DNA of 64,000 bases. Source: Christensenella sp. UBA2853. Its GTDB lineage: Bacteria > Bacillota > Clostridia > Christensenellales > Aristaeellaceae. The position numbers and the translations under genes were made by a program. The notes under the pieces are model-generated. The model saw nothing but the letters and a program-made list of their open reading frames with translations. It had not been told where the DNA came from and searched no databases. The DNA lies in contig DEFL01000076.1 in the NCBI GenBank assembly GCA_002350845.1, forward strand, positions 1 through 64,000, given 5' to 3'. Positions 1-8,122 of this stretch are shown piece after piece; position 1 is the first letter of the stretch; every line of letters starts with the position of its first letter.

Positions 1-192
1 GACTTCAGTCGTGGGTAATTGACAGCGGACAACAGCGCCTGCCTTTTCTGCAATGGCGGCCGTGCCGTCAGCGGAATTGTTGTCATAGACGTAGATCACT
101 GCTTCAGGCAGTGTACGCCGAAAATCTGAGACGACCTTTTGAATCGTTACGGCTTCATTGTAACAGGGAATCAATACTGCAATTTTGTCCAT
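1..192 (-). CDS. GT2 family glycosyltransferase, N-terminal part (cut by window edge)
   Basis: The first 64 residues of a GT-A fold family 2 glycosyltransferase are visible; the rest lies outside the window. The N-terminal beta strand ends in PCYNEA (residues 9-14), and YDNNSADGTA (about 36-45) is the nucleotide-sugar binding segment, in which D37/N38 would contact the sugar nucleotide. No signal peptide is present, so the catalytic domain is cytoplasmic. It lies 42 bases downstream of the GT-C-like membrane protein on the same strand. GT2 enzymes often make the polyprenyl-phosphate sugars that GT-C enzymes use, so the pair may act together, but that is inference. Acceptor and donor cannot be told from this fragment. 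Confidence 0.85.
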   Translation of the reverse strand, partial: MDKIAVLIPCYNEAVTIQKVVSDFRRTLPEAVIYVYDNNSADGTAAIAEKAGAVVRCQLPTTEV

Positions 193-234
193 ACCTGCAC
201 ATCATGGTTGATTTTGGGAACGCCTGGATGCATC

Positions 235-2289
235 TTACAGGGGCGTTGACATGACGACCTCCACATAGCCGCAGATCAGAGATGTCATGACGACAGCGAA
301 GAATCCTGTGAGATAGACGACGAGCAGCGTTTTAAACTTTTTCGAGACCTTCAGGGATCCCAACAGCATCAGGCCGCAGAAAGCACTGTTCAGCATGACT
401 GCGTACCGGTTATTGCCGACGGAGATATTATAGGTCATAAAGGACTGAATAATGTGGACGATATAGCATACGGCGGGCAGGGCGGCAAAGGTCATGACGG
501 TAAAACGCTTCTGCTCGGCTGTGGAATGGTCGAACTGCAGACGGTTTTTCACAAACCCGATGAGATATCCGATCCCGAAAATGATGGCCGATTCGAGGAA
601 AATCAGGAGCAGCGCATTGGCGAACTCTTCAAACCGGAGCAGGTCATACCAGACACCGGGCTCGGGAGAAATGAAATATTTGACAAAATACTGCTGCAGG
701 TAATTCCAGACATCCGGCGGTTCCATGCCGGGGTTGACAATGGGCAGCACGAACTCCAGGTGGCCCTTCATGGCCGTGAGTGCTCCGTAGGTCATGTAGT
801 TGGAGATAAACCACGGGACGGGAATGATCACGTACAGCGCCAGCTGAAGGAAGAAAGCCTTCCATTTTTTGTAGTAGGCACAGACAAGGAAGACAATGCC
901 GAAGAGGAAAAACGAGGTGGACTTGGTCAGGAAAGCCAGCGCGCACAGAATGGTGCAGCGCGCCACGGAAGACGGCTTATACCCGTGCAGGATGAGCCGG
1001 ACAGCCTCAAGGATGGCGAGGGAACTGAACAGGCACATCAGCGGCTCGTTGGAAACGCGGGTAAAGCGGATCAGGATCATTGGATTGGCAGAAAACAGAA
1101 GCCACAGAACATGGACAAAACGCTCAGAATGCTCGCCCGGAAAGGCTGTCTCGATTTCCCGAAGCGTTTTCCGGATGACGACGGCATTGAGCACCATCAG
1201 GATGGCGCCGACAATCCTCGCGCCGATATACATGTAGTCTTCCGGCAGCCATCCGACGAGCAGGGCAGACAGATAATATGACAGGGGTCCTTGGACCGCC
1301 TCATAGTTGTCATACACATTCGGGAAACTGTAATTTTCCACAATGTACGTGATGATGGCCGCATGTGCGTTCTCGTCAATCGGATTGAAGGGAAAATCGG
1401 CAAAAATCAGAACCATGCCGATACTCATGATGAACAGCAGAATGACTTCACTGTAATCTTTCAGGAAGCACCAGATGCCGCCCATGAGAAGGAGCACGAC
1501 GCAGTAAAACAGCATGCGGTCATTTCGCATGAAGGAGAAGGATTCTCTCTGCACCATTTCTCCAAACTGGAAATACAGAATCAGACCGGATGCGGCGAAA
1601 CAGAGGAATCCAAAGAGTGCTGTCAGAAGCAGCTGCTTTCGGTTCTCCTTTTTTCTCGCCTTGAGGAGACCTTCAACGAGAAGCCCGATTGCCGTCATGC
1701 CCAGCACAAGCAGTTCCAAACGCAGGAAAGCATTCTGTGCGCCGGTTGAAGCGGGATTGTAATAATAGCCCAGATAGATGGAATCCTCATATTCCTCATC
1801 ATACTGGATATAGCCTGCAATGGAGGAGGGTTCATGCGATGTATACAGGCAGATGGGTTTGCCTTCCTCGAAGTCCTCAGGGGTGAACTGGATATTGTAG
1901 GTGCCCTCGGGAAGGTGAGGCTCAATGCGTAGATTCTGGTTGTCATGCAGTGCATCTGCCTGAAAATCTTTGGTGTAGACCGCCTCCCCGGTGTCCTCGC
2001 TGACGATGCTGACGCGGAGCGTTCCCTGGCTGAAGGTTTCATGATAGGTCCCGATGGAAAACAGAAGATCCCGGACAGGATGCTCCGCGACAAAGAGCTG
2101 CGAGACCGTTTCCCCGCTCATGACAGGCTCGGTGACGCCAATGGTACCTCTGGGAAAGGGATCGATGGGTTCTTCAATCGGGCTGACCTGATAGGCAATG
2201 ACCAGGAGAAGAATACACAGCCCGATGATGCCGGCCCAAAGGATATGTTTTGGCCGGATTCTTTTTCCGGCCGTCCTGAACCATGTCAT
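235..2289 (-). CDS. Polytopic membrane protein, GT-C/DUF2142-like glycosyltransferase
   Basis: A 684-residue integral membrane protein. One N-terminal helix (about 16-35) is followed by a roughly 160-residue extracytoplasmic segment, and then by about ten more hydrophobic helices from residue 195 onward. The sequence PIDENAHAA (about 303-311), in the first large loop of the helical core, has the acidic-His arrangement seen in GT-C enzymes and DUF2142 proteins, which transfer sugars from polyprenyl-phosphate donors outside the membrane. A GT2 gene follows directly, suggesting cell-surface glycan or protein glycosylation. The substrate is unknown. The N-terminal outer domain is longer than in typical DUF2142 proteins. 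The family call is by pattern, not by search. Confidence 0.6.
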   Translation of the reverse strand: MTWFRTAGKRIRPKHILWAGIIGLCILLLVIAYQVSPIEEPIDPFPRGTIGVTEPVMSGETVSQLFVAEHPVRDLLFSIGTYHETFSQGTLRVSIVSEDTGEAVYTKDFQADALHDNQNLRIEPHLPEGTYNIQFTPEDFEEGKPICLYTSHEPSSIAGYIQYDEEYEDSIYLGYYYNPASTGAQNAFLRLELLVLGMTAIGLLVEGLLKARKKENRKQLLLTALFGFLCFAASGLILYFQFGEMVQRESFSFMRNDRMLFYCVVLLLMGGIWCFLKDYSEVILLFIMSIGMVLIFADFPFNPIDENAHAAIITYIVENYSFPNVYDNYEAVQGPLSYYLSALLVGWLPEDYMYIGARIVGAILMVLNAVVIRKTLREIETAFPGEHSERFVHVLWLLFSANPMILIRFTRVSNEPLMCLFSSLAILEAVRLILHGYKPSSVARCTILCALAFLTKSTSFFLFGIVFLVCAYYKKWKAFFLQLALYVIIPVPWFISNYMTYGALTAMKGHLEFVLPIVNPGMEPPDVWNYLQQYFVKYFISPEPGVWYDLLRFEEFANALLLIFLESAIIFGIGYLIGFVKNRLQFDHSTAEQKRFTVMTFAALPAVCYIVHIIQSFMTYNISVGNNRYAVMLNSAFCGLMLLGSLKVSKKFKTLLVVYLTGFFAVVMTSLICGYVEVVMSTPL

Positions 2290-2426
2290 ATGGTTTCCTC
2301 TTTTCTGCAGCCCATGGGACAGGCGGCACCTGCGGGGCTGCTCTGATTGATCTGAACCGCATTATTATACAGGAAATCATGGGAAACTGCCACAAAATCC
2401 CGGACAGGCCTGCTGGGACAGAGACA

Positions 2427-2473
2427 TAAAAAACGGTGTCGTCTGCAGTACGGACTGTGGACGGACACCGTTT
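2427..2473 (-). terminator. Rho-independent terminator after the flavodoxin-AKR gene
   Basis: On the minus strand a 10-bp stem (AAACGGTGTC paired with GACACCGTTT) encloses a loop of about 23 bases and is followed by a short T-rich tail. It starts 17 bases after the stop codon at 2491 and separates this gene from the glycosyltransferase pair. Confidence 0.7.
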
Positions 2474-2490
2474 TCTGTGGATATCGGGAC

Positions 2491-3897
2491 TCAATACCAG
2501 TCGTGTTTTTCCCCGCGGTCGAGAAGACGGATCTGCTCCATTTCCTCATCGGACAATGTGAAGCCGAACAGATCCAGGTTTTCGACGATATGATCGGGAT
2601 TGGAAGAACCGGGAATTACGACGATGCCCCTCTGGAGGTCCCAGCGCAGAATCACCTGTGCGGCAGAAACACCGTGCGCAGAAGCAATGCTCTGAATGGT
2701 TTCGTTGCCGAGCAGTTCTGCAGTGTATCCTCTTCCGCCCAGCGGATACCAGCACTGCACCACAATGCCTTTTCCCTGAATGAAGGGGACTACCTCCTGC
2801 TCCTGATAATAGGGATGGATTTCATTCTGCACAAGGGCGGGCATGATGGTCACCCGGGGCAGGAAATCCGTCAGCTCCTCGACATACCAGTTGGAAAGAC
2901 CGAGGGAGCGGATTTTGCCCTGCTCGACATATTTTTCCATGGCCCTGTACGCTTCAACATCGTGGCTGCCCGGATGATGCAGGAGCATCATGTCGATATA
3001 TCCGATATCCAGTTTTTCCAGCGCCATATCAATGGCTTCTTCCGGCGCATGAAACTGGCTGGGATAGATTTTCGTGATCACAAAGATCTCTTCCCGTTTG
3101 ACGCCGTATTCGGCCATGGCCCGTCTGACGCCTTCCCCGACAGCGCCCTCATTGCCGTACATGTAGGCTGTGTCGATGAGCCGGCCGCCGCTGCGGATCA
3201 GGGTCATGACGGATTGGACGCAGGTGTCGTAATCCAGCGCATAGGTGCCGAGGCCCAGGATCGGCATGGTATAGCCGCTGTTGAGGAGCACTGTTCTGTT
3301 TTGAAAATCGAATTGTCCCACCTGTGCCGTCTCCTTTTCTGCCGTGACGCCAATTTCATCCAGCCAGTTTTTGACATCCGCACGGGATGCGCCGGCAGAA
3401 AAGCGCCGGCTTTCCAGCCAGACGGCGGAAGCGGAGACAAGCGGATGCAGATTGGCCGCACTGCTGCCCAGACCGCTTGAATGGGAAGTACAGAAACAGG
3501 CAAGTCTTTTTCCGCTCAGATCGCATTTCTCCAGAAAGGTGCAGATGATCCGCGGCGCCTGGCCGTGCCAGATCGGGTAGCCGATGAGAACCGTATCATA
3601 GGCTTCCATGGAAGGAATTTCACCTGCGATGCCGGGACGGACAGAGGGATCCGCCTGCTCCTGATCACAGCGCCCGTTGGTATAGTAGGCCAGGTCTGCC
3701 TCGGTATAGGGCTGAGCGGGCACAATCTCATAGAGGTCTGCTCCGAGAAGGCCGGCCGCCTCCTGTGCAACGGCCTTTGTGGTTCCTGTGGCAGAAAAGT
3801 ACACCACAAGCGTCCGGGAAGCGGGCTGGGCAGCGGCCATGCCAATGGCGCAGAGCAGCACAGAAACAGTCAAAACAGCCAGGATGATTTTTTTCAT
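2491..3897 (-). CDS. Exported flavodoxin-aldo/keto reductase fusion protein
   Basis: A 468-residue protein with three parts. Residues 1-23 are a Sec signal peptide ending in an AAA cleavage site. Residues about 29-185 are a flavodoxin-like FMN domain; VVYFSATGTT (31-40) is the phosphate-binding loop and IGYPIWHG (about 106-113) the flavin-contact loop. Residues about 196-468 form an aldo/keto reductase barrel with tetrad candidates D242, Y247, K276 and H308, and the NADPH-site segment VIPGSSNP near the C-terminus. Both domains are normally separate cytoplasmic proteins. The fusion could pass electrons between FMN and NADPH-linked carbonyl reduction, but this is inference. A second AKR gene, with Fe-S motifs, lies 20 bases upstream. 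It is one uninterrupted frame, so not a sequencing join. Confidence 0.85.
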   Translation of the reverse strand: MKKIILAVLTVSVLLCAIGMAAAQPASRTLVVYFSATGTTKAVAQEAAGLLGADLYEIVPAQPYTEADLAYYTNGRCDQEQADPSVRPGIAGEIPSMEAYDTVLIGYPIWHGQAPRIICTFLEKCDLSGKRLACFCTSHSSGLGSSAANLHPLVSASAVWLESRRFSAGASRADVKNWLDEIGVTAEKETAQVGQFDFQNRTVLLNSGYTMPILGLGTYALDYDTCVQSVMTLIRSGGRLIDTAYMYGNEGAVGEGVRRAMAEYGVKREEIFVITKIYPSQFHAPEEAIDMALEKLDIGYIDMMLLHHPGSHDVEAYRAMEKYVEQGKIRSLGLSNWYVEELTDFLPRVTIMPALVQNEIHPYYQEQEVVPFIQGKGIVVQCWYPLGGRGYTAELLGNETIQSIASAHGVSAAQVILRWDLQRGIVVIPGSSNPDHIVENLDLFGFTLSDEEMEQIRLLDRGEKHDWY

Positions 3898-3917
3898 GCG
3901 TTGTCCTCCGGATGAGA

Positions 3918-5051
3918 TCAGCCCAGTTTTTCAGCGAAATCTGCGAGCACCTTGGAAATCTTGATCTGCTGAGGGCAGACGCGCTCACAGCTGCGGCACT
4001 GCAGGCAGGCCGAGGGCAGTTTATCTGCGGGCAGCGCACTGAGCGCCATGGGTGCGATGAATCCGCCGCCGGTGTAGGCATGCTCGTTATACAGGGACAG
4101 GAGGCGGGGGATATCCAGCCCCATCGGGCAGTGGCTGACGCAGTAGTGGCAGGCAGTGCAGGGCACAGTGCCCAGGGAGAGCATGCGCTGTGCAATCCCC
4201 ATCAGCGCGTTCATTTCAGCTTCATTCAGTTTGCGGTCTTCTGCAAAGGTGGACAGGTTCTTTTCCAGCTGTTCCTGCGTGGACATGCCCGACAGGATCA
4301 CGGTGACGCCGGGGATGCTCTGCAGGAAGCGGAAGGCCCAGGCAGGGATCTCTTCATCCGGCCGCAGTGCTTTCAGCTCCTGCTCATATTCGGGAGCGAG
4401 CGCAGCCAGTTTTCCGCCGCGAAGAGGTTCCATAACCCAGACCGGGATGTTCCACTCCCGGAGCAGCTCCACCTTTTCCCTGCCGTGCTGGAAGGTCCAG
4501 TCCAGGTAGTTCAGCTGCAGCTGGCAGAATTCCATATCTTTGCCGTAGGCTTCCAAAAAACGTTTGAGCACAGGGAGTTCACCGTGGCAGGAGAAGCCGA
4601 GGTGTTTGATGCGGCCGCTGCGCTTCTGCTCGATGAGGTAACTGTAGATGCCGTATTTTTCATCGTCCAGATAGGCATCAATGTTCATTTCACACACATT
4701 GTGGAACAGATAGAAATCGAAGTATTCGACATTCAGTTTCTGAAGCTGGGCTTCGAAGATTTCCTTTACTTTGCCCCAGTTGGAGGCATCGTAACCGGGA
4801 AACTTGGTGGCCAGATAGAAGCTGTCCCGGGGATAGCGGGAGAGTGCTTTGCCCATGACCAGCTCGGAATGCTCGCCATGATAGCCCCAGGCTGTATCGT
4901 AATAGTTGATGCCGCTGTGCATGGCGGTATCCACCATGCGCAGGGCAGCAGGTTCGTCAATGCGGCTGTCATCCCCGTCAAGGACCGGCAGACGCATGGC
5001 CCCAAAGCCCAGTGCGGACAGTTTGATGTCCTGAAAATCTCTGTAAATCAT
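3918..5051 (-). CDS. Aldo/keto reductase with C-terminal ferredoxin-type Fe-S domain
   Basis: A 377-residue protein. The N-terminal barrel (about 1-285) carries an AKR tetrad: D52, Y57, K83 and H117. The C-terminal extension has two four-cysteine motifs: C298/C301/C304/C308, followed by P309, and C349/C352/C355/C359, followed by P360. These should bind two 4Fe-4S clusters. This is the common anaerobe family annotated as 4Fe-4S AKR, thought to couple ferredoxin-like electron transfer to carbonyl/alcohol chemistry; the substrate is not known. It lies 20 bases before the flavodoxin-AKR fusion on the same strand, with a good promoter upstream, so the two redox proteins are probably co-transcribed. 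Confidence 0.9.
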   Translation of the reverse strand: MIYRDFQDIKLSALGFGAMRLPVLDGDDSRIDEPAALRMVDTAMHSGINYYDTAWGYHGEHSELVMGKALSRYPRDSFYLATKFPGYDASNWGKVKEIFEAQLQKLNVEYFDFYLFHNVCEMNIDAYLDDEKYGIYSYLIEQKRSGRIKHLGFSCHGELPVLKRFLEAYGKDMEFCQLQLNYLDWTFQHGREKVELLREWNIPVWVMEPLRGGKLAALAPEYEQELKALRPDEEIPAWAFRFLQSIPGVTVILSGMSTQEQLEKNLSTFAEDRKLNEAEMNALMGIAQRMLSLGTVPCTACHYCVSHCPMGLDIPRLLSLYNEHAYTGGGFIAPMALSALPADKLPSACLQCRSCERVCPQQIKISKVLADFAEKLG

Positions 5052-5169
5052 CGTGTTGCCTCCCTGCTGTAGCCATTGAAAGAATCTGCATAAGTGAAGG
5101 GCTCCGCACCCGGCCTGTCATGGATCATGATACAGGCGCAGGCTGATTGTGATGGAAAGCCCCGGCATC

Positions 5170-5199
5170 ATTATACCGGCCTGCACTACTTCATGCCAA
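5170..5199 (-). promoter_or_regulatory. Sigma-70-type promoter for the two AKR genes
   Basis: On the minus strand TTGGCA (5194-5199) and TATAAT (5170-5175) are separated by 18 bases. The position is about 120 bases upstream of the AKR start at 5051. Confidence 0.65.
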
Positions 5200-5211
5200 T
5201 GGTTATCATTC

Positions 5212-5223
5212 ATATCATGATAT
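5212..5223. promoter_or_regulatory. Perfect 12-bp palindrome ATATCATGATAT, possible operator
   Basis: A perfect palindrome sits about 13 bases upstream of the -35 element of the AKR promoter, inside an AT-rich stretch with further ATCAT motifs (5206-5242). The position fits an activator or repressor site. The regulator is unknown. Confidence 0.35.
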
Positions 5224-5304
5224 TCGATTTCGGCATATCATCCGAATGCATGACGCCGGGGACTTCGCTTTGTCTCCGGCATGCAGCGGTTTTACAGAGA
5301 GGAC

Positions 5305-5339
5305 CAAAAAAGAGCCCCTGCTTTCCACACAGGGACTCT
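5305..5339 (-). terminator. Rho-independent terminator of the Trp T-box operon
   Basis: On the minus strand AGAGTCCCTG pairs with CAGGGGCTCT (one G-U pair) across a 9-base loop and is followed by six T residues. It lies 15 bases after the stop codon of the ATPase gene at 5354. Confidence 0.85.
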
Positions 5340-5353
5340 GAAATATGAGCTGC

Positions 5354-6148
5354 TTACTGCAGCATCATCCGGTCATTGTCAAACGCCCGGTGTTTGCTGC
5401 CGGCATACAGTTTCAGCAGGTCATCCACGGAAGTGTGTTCCCGCTCTTCGCCGGAAAGGTCCAGCAGAATGTTTCCCTCATCCATCATGATGGTTCTTGT
5501 GCCGGTGGACAGTGCGGAGGCCATATTGTGGGTAATCATCAGGGTGGTCAGGTGATCATCCTCGACAGCCTTCCGGGTGATTGCCATGACTTTGTCGGCC
5601 GTGGCCGGGTCCAGGGCAGCAGTATGCTCATCGAGCAGGAGAAGTTTGGGCGGGACAATGGTGCACATGAGCAGGGTGACAGCCTGCCGCTGTCCGCCGG
5701 AGAGAAGCCCGACTTTTGTCTTCATGCGGTCTTCAAGGCCCATGCCGAACTCGGCAAGACGTTCGCGGAAAAGCGCTGTCTGGCGGCGGGAAGGGGCAAA
5801 GCTCAGGGGCTTTGCATGGCGGCGGGAATAGGCGAGCGAAAGGTTTTCCTCAATGGTCATATGCGGCGCTGTCCCTTTCATCGGATCCTGAAACACGCGT
5901 CCGATCATGGCGGAGCGCTTGTGCTCCGGCATATAGGTGATGTCGTTCCCGTCCAGCAGCACACGTCCGCTGTCGAGCAGAAAGGTCCCGCAGATGGCAT
6001 TGAACAGGGTGGACTTGCCCGCACCGTTGGAGCCGAGGATCGTGACAAACTCACCTTTCTCCACATGCAGGGAAAGACGGTTGAGCGCGGTATGCTCAAT
6101 GGCTGTGCCTTTTTCGAAAATCTTGACCGCGTTGCGAAGTTCAATCAT
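5354..6148 (-). CDS. trpZ: ABC transporter ATP-binding protein of a TrpXYZ-type importer
   Basis: A 264-residue ABC ATPase. Walker A is GSNGAGKS (39-46), the signature LSGGQ is at 149-153, Walker B LLLLDE at 169-174, and the switch His is in ITHN near 207. It would sit on the cytoplasmic face and power uptake through the adjacent permease. I chose the ATG at 6148, which has GGAGGT seven bases upstream and overlaps the permease stop codon by eight bases (translational coupling), over an upstream start at 6184. Family members belong to the branched-chain-amino-acid-like ABC group. The upstream Trp T-box and the PF04392-type binding protein point to tryptophan, hence the symbol; transport itself is inferred. 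Confidence 0.88.
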   Translation of the reverse strand: MIELRNAVKIFEKGTAIEHTALNRLSLHVEKGEFVTILGSNGAGKSTLFNAICGTFLLDSGRVLLDGNDITYMPEHKRSAMIGRVFQDPMKGTAPHMTIEENLSLAYSRRHAKPLSFAPSRRQTALFRERLAEFGMGLEDRMKTKVGLLSGGQRQAVTLLMCTIVPPKLLLLDEHTAALDPATADKVMAITRKAVEDDHLTTLMITHNMASALSTGTRTIMMDEGNILLDLSGEEREHTSVDDLLKLYAGSKHRAFDNDRMMLQ

Positions 6149-7034
6149 CCTGAGCACCTCCCCGTTTCTGCCGGGCAGCGGCAAGGTTGCTTTTGACAGC
6201 AGGCATCGCCAGGGTGATGCCGACGATCACAGCGGAGACCAGCCTGAGCATATACGCGTCAAGCGGAGAATAGCGGGTGGCCAGCGCAATGATATACCGG
6301 TAGACCAGCGAACCGACAATGGCAGAGATGAACCCGAGTGTAATGCCGCGCCGGCCGAAGACGGCTTCCCCAATGATGACGGAAGCGAGCCCGACGACCA
6401 GGATACCCGTGGAGGAGGAGATATCCGCATACCCCTGATACTGGGCAATGATCGCACCGGACAGGGCGATCAGCGCATTGGAAATGCTGAAGGCAAGGAC
6501 TTTGCAGGCATCCACATTGATGGAAGAGGCACGGACCATCTCCTCATTGTCGCCCACAGCCCGGATGCACATGCCCAGGTGTGTGTGATAAAAGAGGATG
6601 ATCGCCGCCGTGCACAGGATGGCAAAGAAGATGGGCAGCACGGTCATGGCATCGTTTTTGGACAGGAACGGAACGATCTTGAAGATCGTGGAGGCGCGCA
6701 CCAGCGACAGGTTCGGCGCCCCGCCCAGCACCATCAGGTTGATCGAATACAGCCCGCTCATGGTAATAATGCCCGAGAGGATCGGGTGAATGCGGTACCG
6801 CGTCTGCAGGATGCCGGTGACAGCGCCGGCACAGGCACCGGCCAGGAGGCTGGCCGGCAGCGCAAGCAGCGGATGCCCGGCTGCTGTGACAGCGGCGGAC
6901 ACCGAAAGGCCGAAGGCAAAGCTGCCTTCGGTGGTCAGGTCCGGAATGGAAAGAATCCGGAAGCTGATATAAATGCCCAGAGCCAGGATACCGTAGAGAA
7001 GACCGAGCTGAAGGGACCCGATGAATAACTTCAT
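6141..7034 (-). CDS. trpY: ABC transporter permease of a TrpXYZ-type importer
   Basis: A 297-residue polytopic membrane protein of the BPD_transp_2 type, as in LivH/LivM-like permeases, with about eight hydrophobic segments. LPASLLAGACAGAVTG (about 59-74) and the conserved loop DNEEMVRASSINVD (about 161-174), which probably contacts the ATPase, are visible. It forms the membrane channel of the importer whose binding protein is encoded 81 bases upstream and whose ATPase gene overlaps its 3' end. It is one of three genes under the UGG T-box leader, so tryptophan is the likely substrate. There is only one permease gene, so the channel would be a homodimer. Confidence 0.88.
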   Translation of the reverse strand: MKLFIGSLQLGLLYGILALGIYISFRILSIPDLTTEGSFAFGLSVSAAVTAAGHPLLALPASLLAGACAGAVTGILQTRYRIHPILSGIITMSGLYSINLMVLGGAPNLSLVRASTIFKIVPFLSKNDAMTVLPIFFAILCTAAIILFYHTHLGMCIRAVGDNEEMVRASSINVDACKVLAFSISNALIALSGAIIAQYQGYADISSSTGILVVGLASVIIGEAVFGRRGITLGFISAIVGSLVYRYIIALATRYSPLDAYMLRLVSAVIVGITLAMPAVKSNLAAARQKRGGAQDD

Positions 7035-7115
7035 ATGTGCAATGCCTGCCTTTGCCTTGTCATGAAAAGGGGAATGGTGCTGAGGTGAAGGAGGAACCCC
7101 AGCACCGGGAAGGGA

Positions 7116-8096
7116 TTACTTGGAAGTGAGGTACTGCACCTCGCCCAGCGCAGAGAGGGATTCGGGCACGGTCAGCCCAAGGGCTTCGAGGGTGTCGGAG
7201 TTGACAGAAACGATATCCGCGGGCACCACGAGGCAGGGAATGCTTTCAATGGGGGTTCCGGAGAGAACCTGGGCGGCAATTTTGGCCGTTTCTTTTCCGA
7301 TAAACACGTCGCTCATGGCGAGGGTGGCAAGGCAGCCGGACTGAACGGTGGTTGCAGAGCAGCAGTAGGTGGGAACGCCTGCCTCTTTGCAGATCTCGGC
7401 GAGAATATCCACAGCGGCCTGCACGACCGAGTCATTGGCGACAAAGAGAACATCGGCGCCCTGGTCGAGGACGGCCTGCGTGGCAGTCTGCACTTCACCG
7501 GAGTTGGCCACGGTCTTTTCCACATAGGCATAGCCGTTGGCGTCCAGGAAGGCCTTGGCCGTGTTCATGGCATTGACGGCGTTGACTTCACTGGTGGAAT
7601 AGACCAGACCGAAGGTCTTGACATCGGGGGTAATCTGCAGGCCCATGGAAATGATGTCGCCGGAAGGAATGGCATTGCTGGTTCCGGTGGCGTTCATGTC
7701 CGGGGTGTCCAGGGCGCTCATGACGCCGGCTGCGACCGGGGCAGCGACGGAGCAGAAGACGTTGGGCGTTTTGCTCTCCAGGCCGACAAACGCCTGGGTG
7801 GGCGGAGTGGCGATGGTAAAGACGAGGTCATAGGAACCGTCATCCATATTCTGGCAGATGGTCTGGAGGTTGGTGGCGTCGCCCTGGGCGCACTGATAAT
7901 CGATGGTCAGGTTGGTGCCTTCGACATAGCCAAGCTCGGCAAGGCCTTCAATGATGCCCTTTTTCATATCCATGAAGGCGCCGTTTTCAATCAGGAGCAC
8001 AATGCCGACTTTATACTGGGCCGTTTCAGCGGAAACAGACAGGAAGCAGCAGAGCATCAGGGACAGAGAAAGCAGCACAGCAATGATCTTTTTCAT
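7116..8096 (-). CDS. trpX: ABC transporter substrate-binding protein (PF04392 type)
   Basis: A 326-residue exported binding protein. Residues 1-24 are a signal peptide with a cleavage site after VSA. The rest is a two-lobed periplasmic-binding-like fold: YKVGIVLLIENGAFMDMKKG starts lobe 1, and the mid segment with GLVYSTSE and the NSGEVQTATQ hinge region is typical of PF04392. It lacks a lipobox Cys right at the signal end, although C17/C18 lie in the hydrophobic core. Members encoded with the TrpY/TrpZ arrangement and T-box leaders are predicted tryptophan or tyrosine importers. It lies 26 bases downstream of the alcohol dehydrogenase gene in the same transcript. Confidence 0.88.
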   Translation of the reverse strand: MKKIIAVLLSLSLMLCCFLSVSAETAQYKVGIVLLIENGAFMDMKKGIIEGLAELGYVEGTNLTIDYQCAQGDATNLQTICQNMDDGSYDLVFTIATPPTQAFVGLESKTPNVFCSVAAPVAAGVMSALDTPDMNATGTSNAIPSGDIISMGLQITPDVKTFGLVYSTSEVNAVNAMNTAKAFLDANGYAYVEKTVANSGEVQTATQAVLDQGADVLFVANDSVVQAAVDILAEICKEAGVPTYCCSATTVQSGCLATLAMSDVFIGKETAKIAAQVLSGTPIESIPCLVVPADIVSVNSDTLEALGLTVPESLSALGEVQYLTSK

Positions 8097-8122
8097 GGTT
8101 GGAATCTCCTTTACATATTGAT

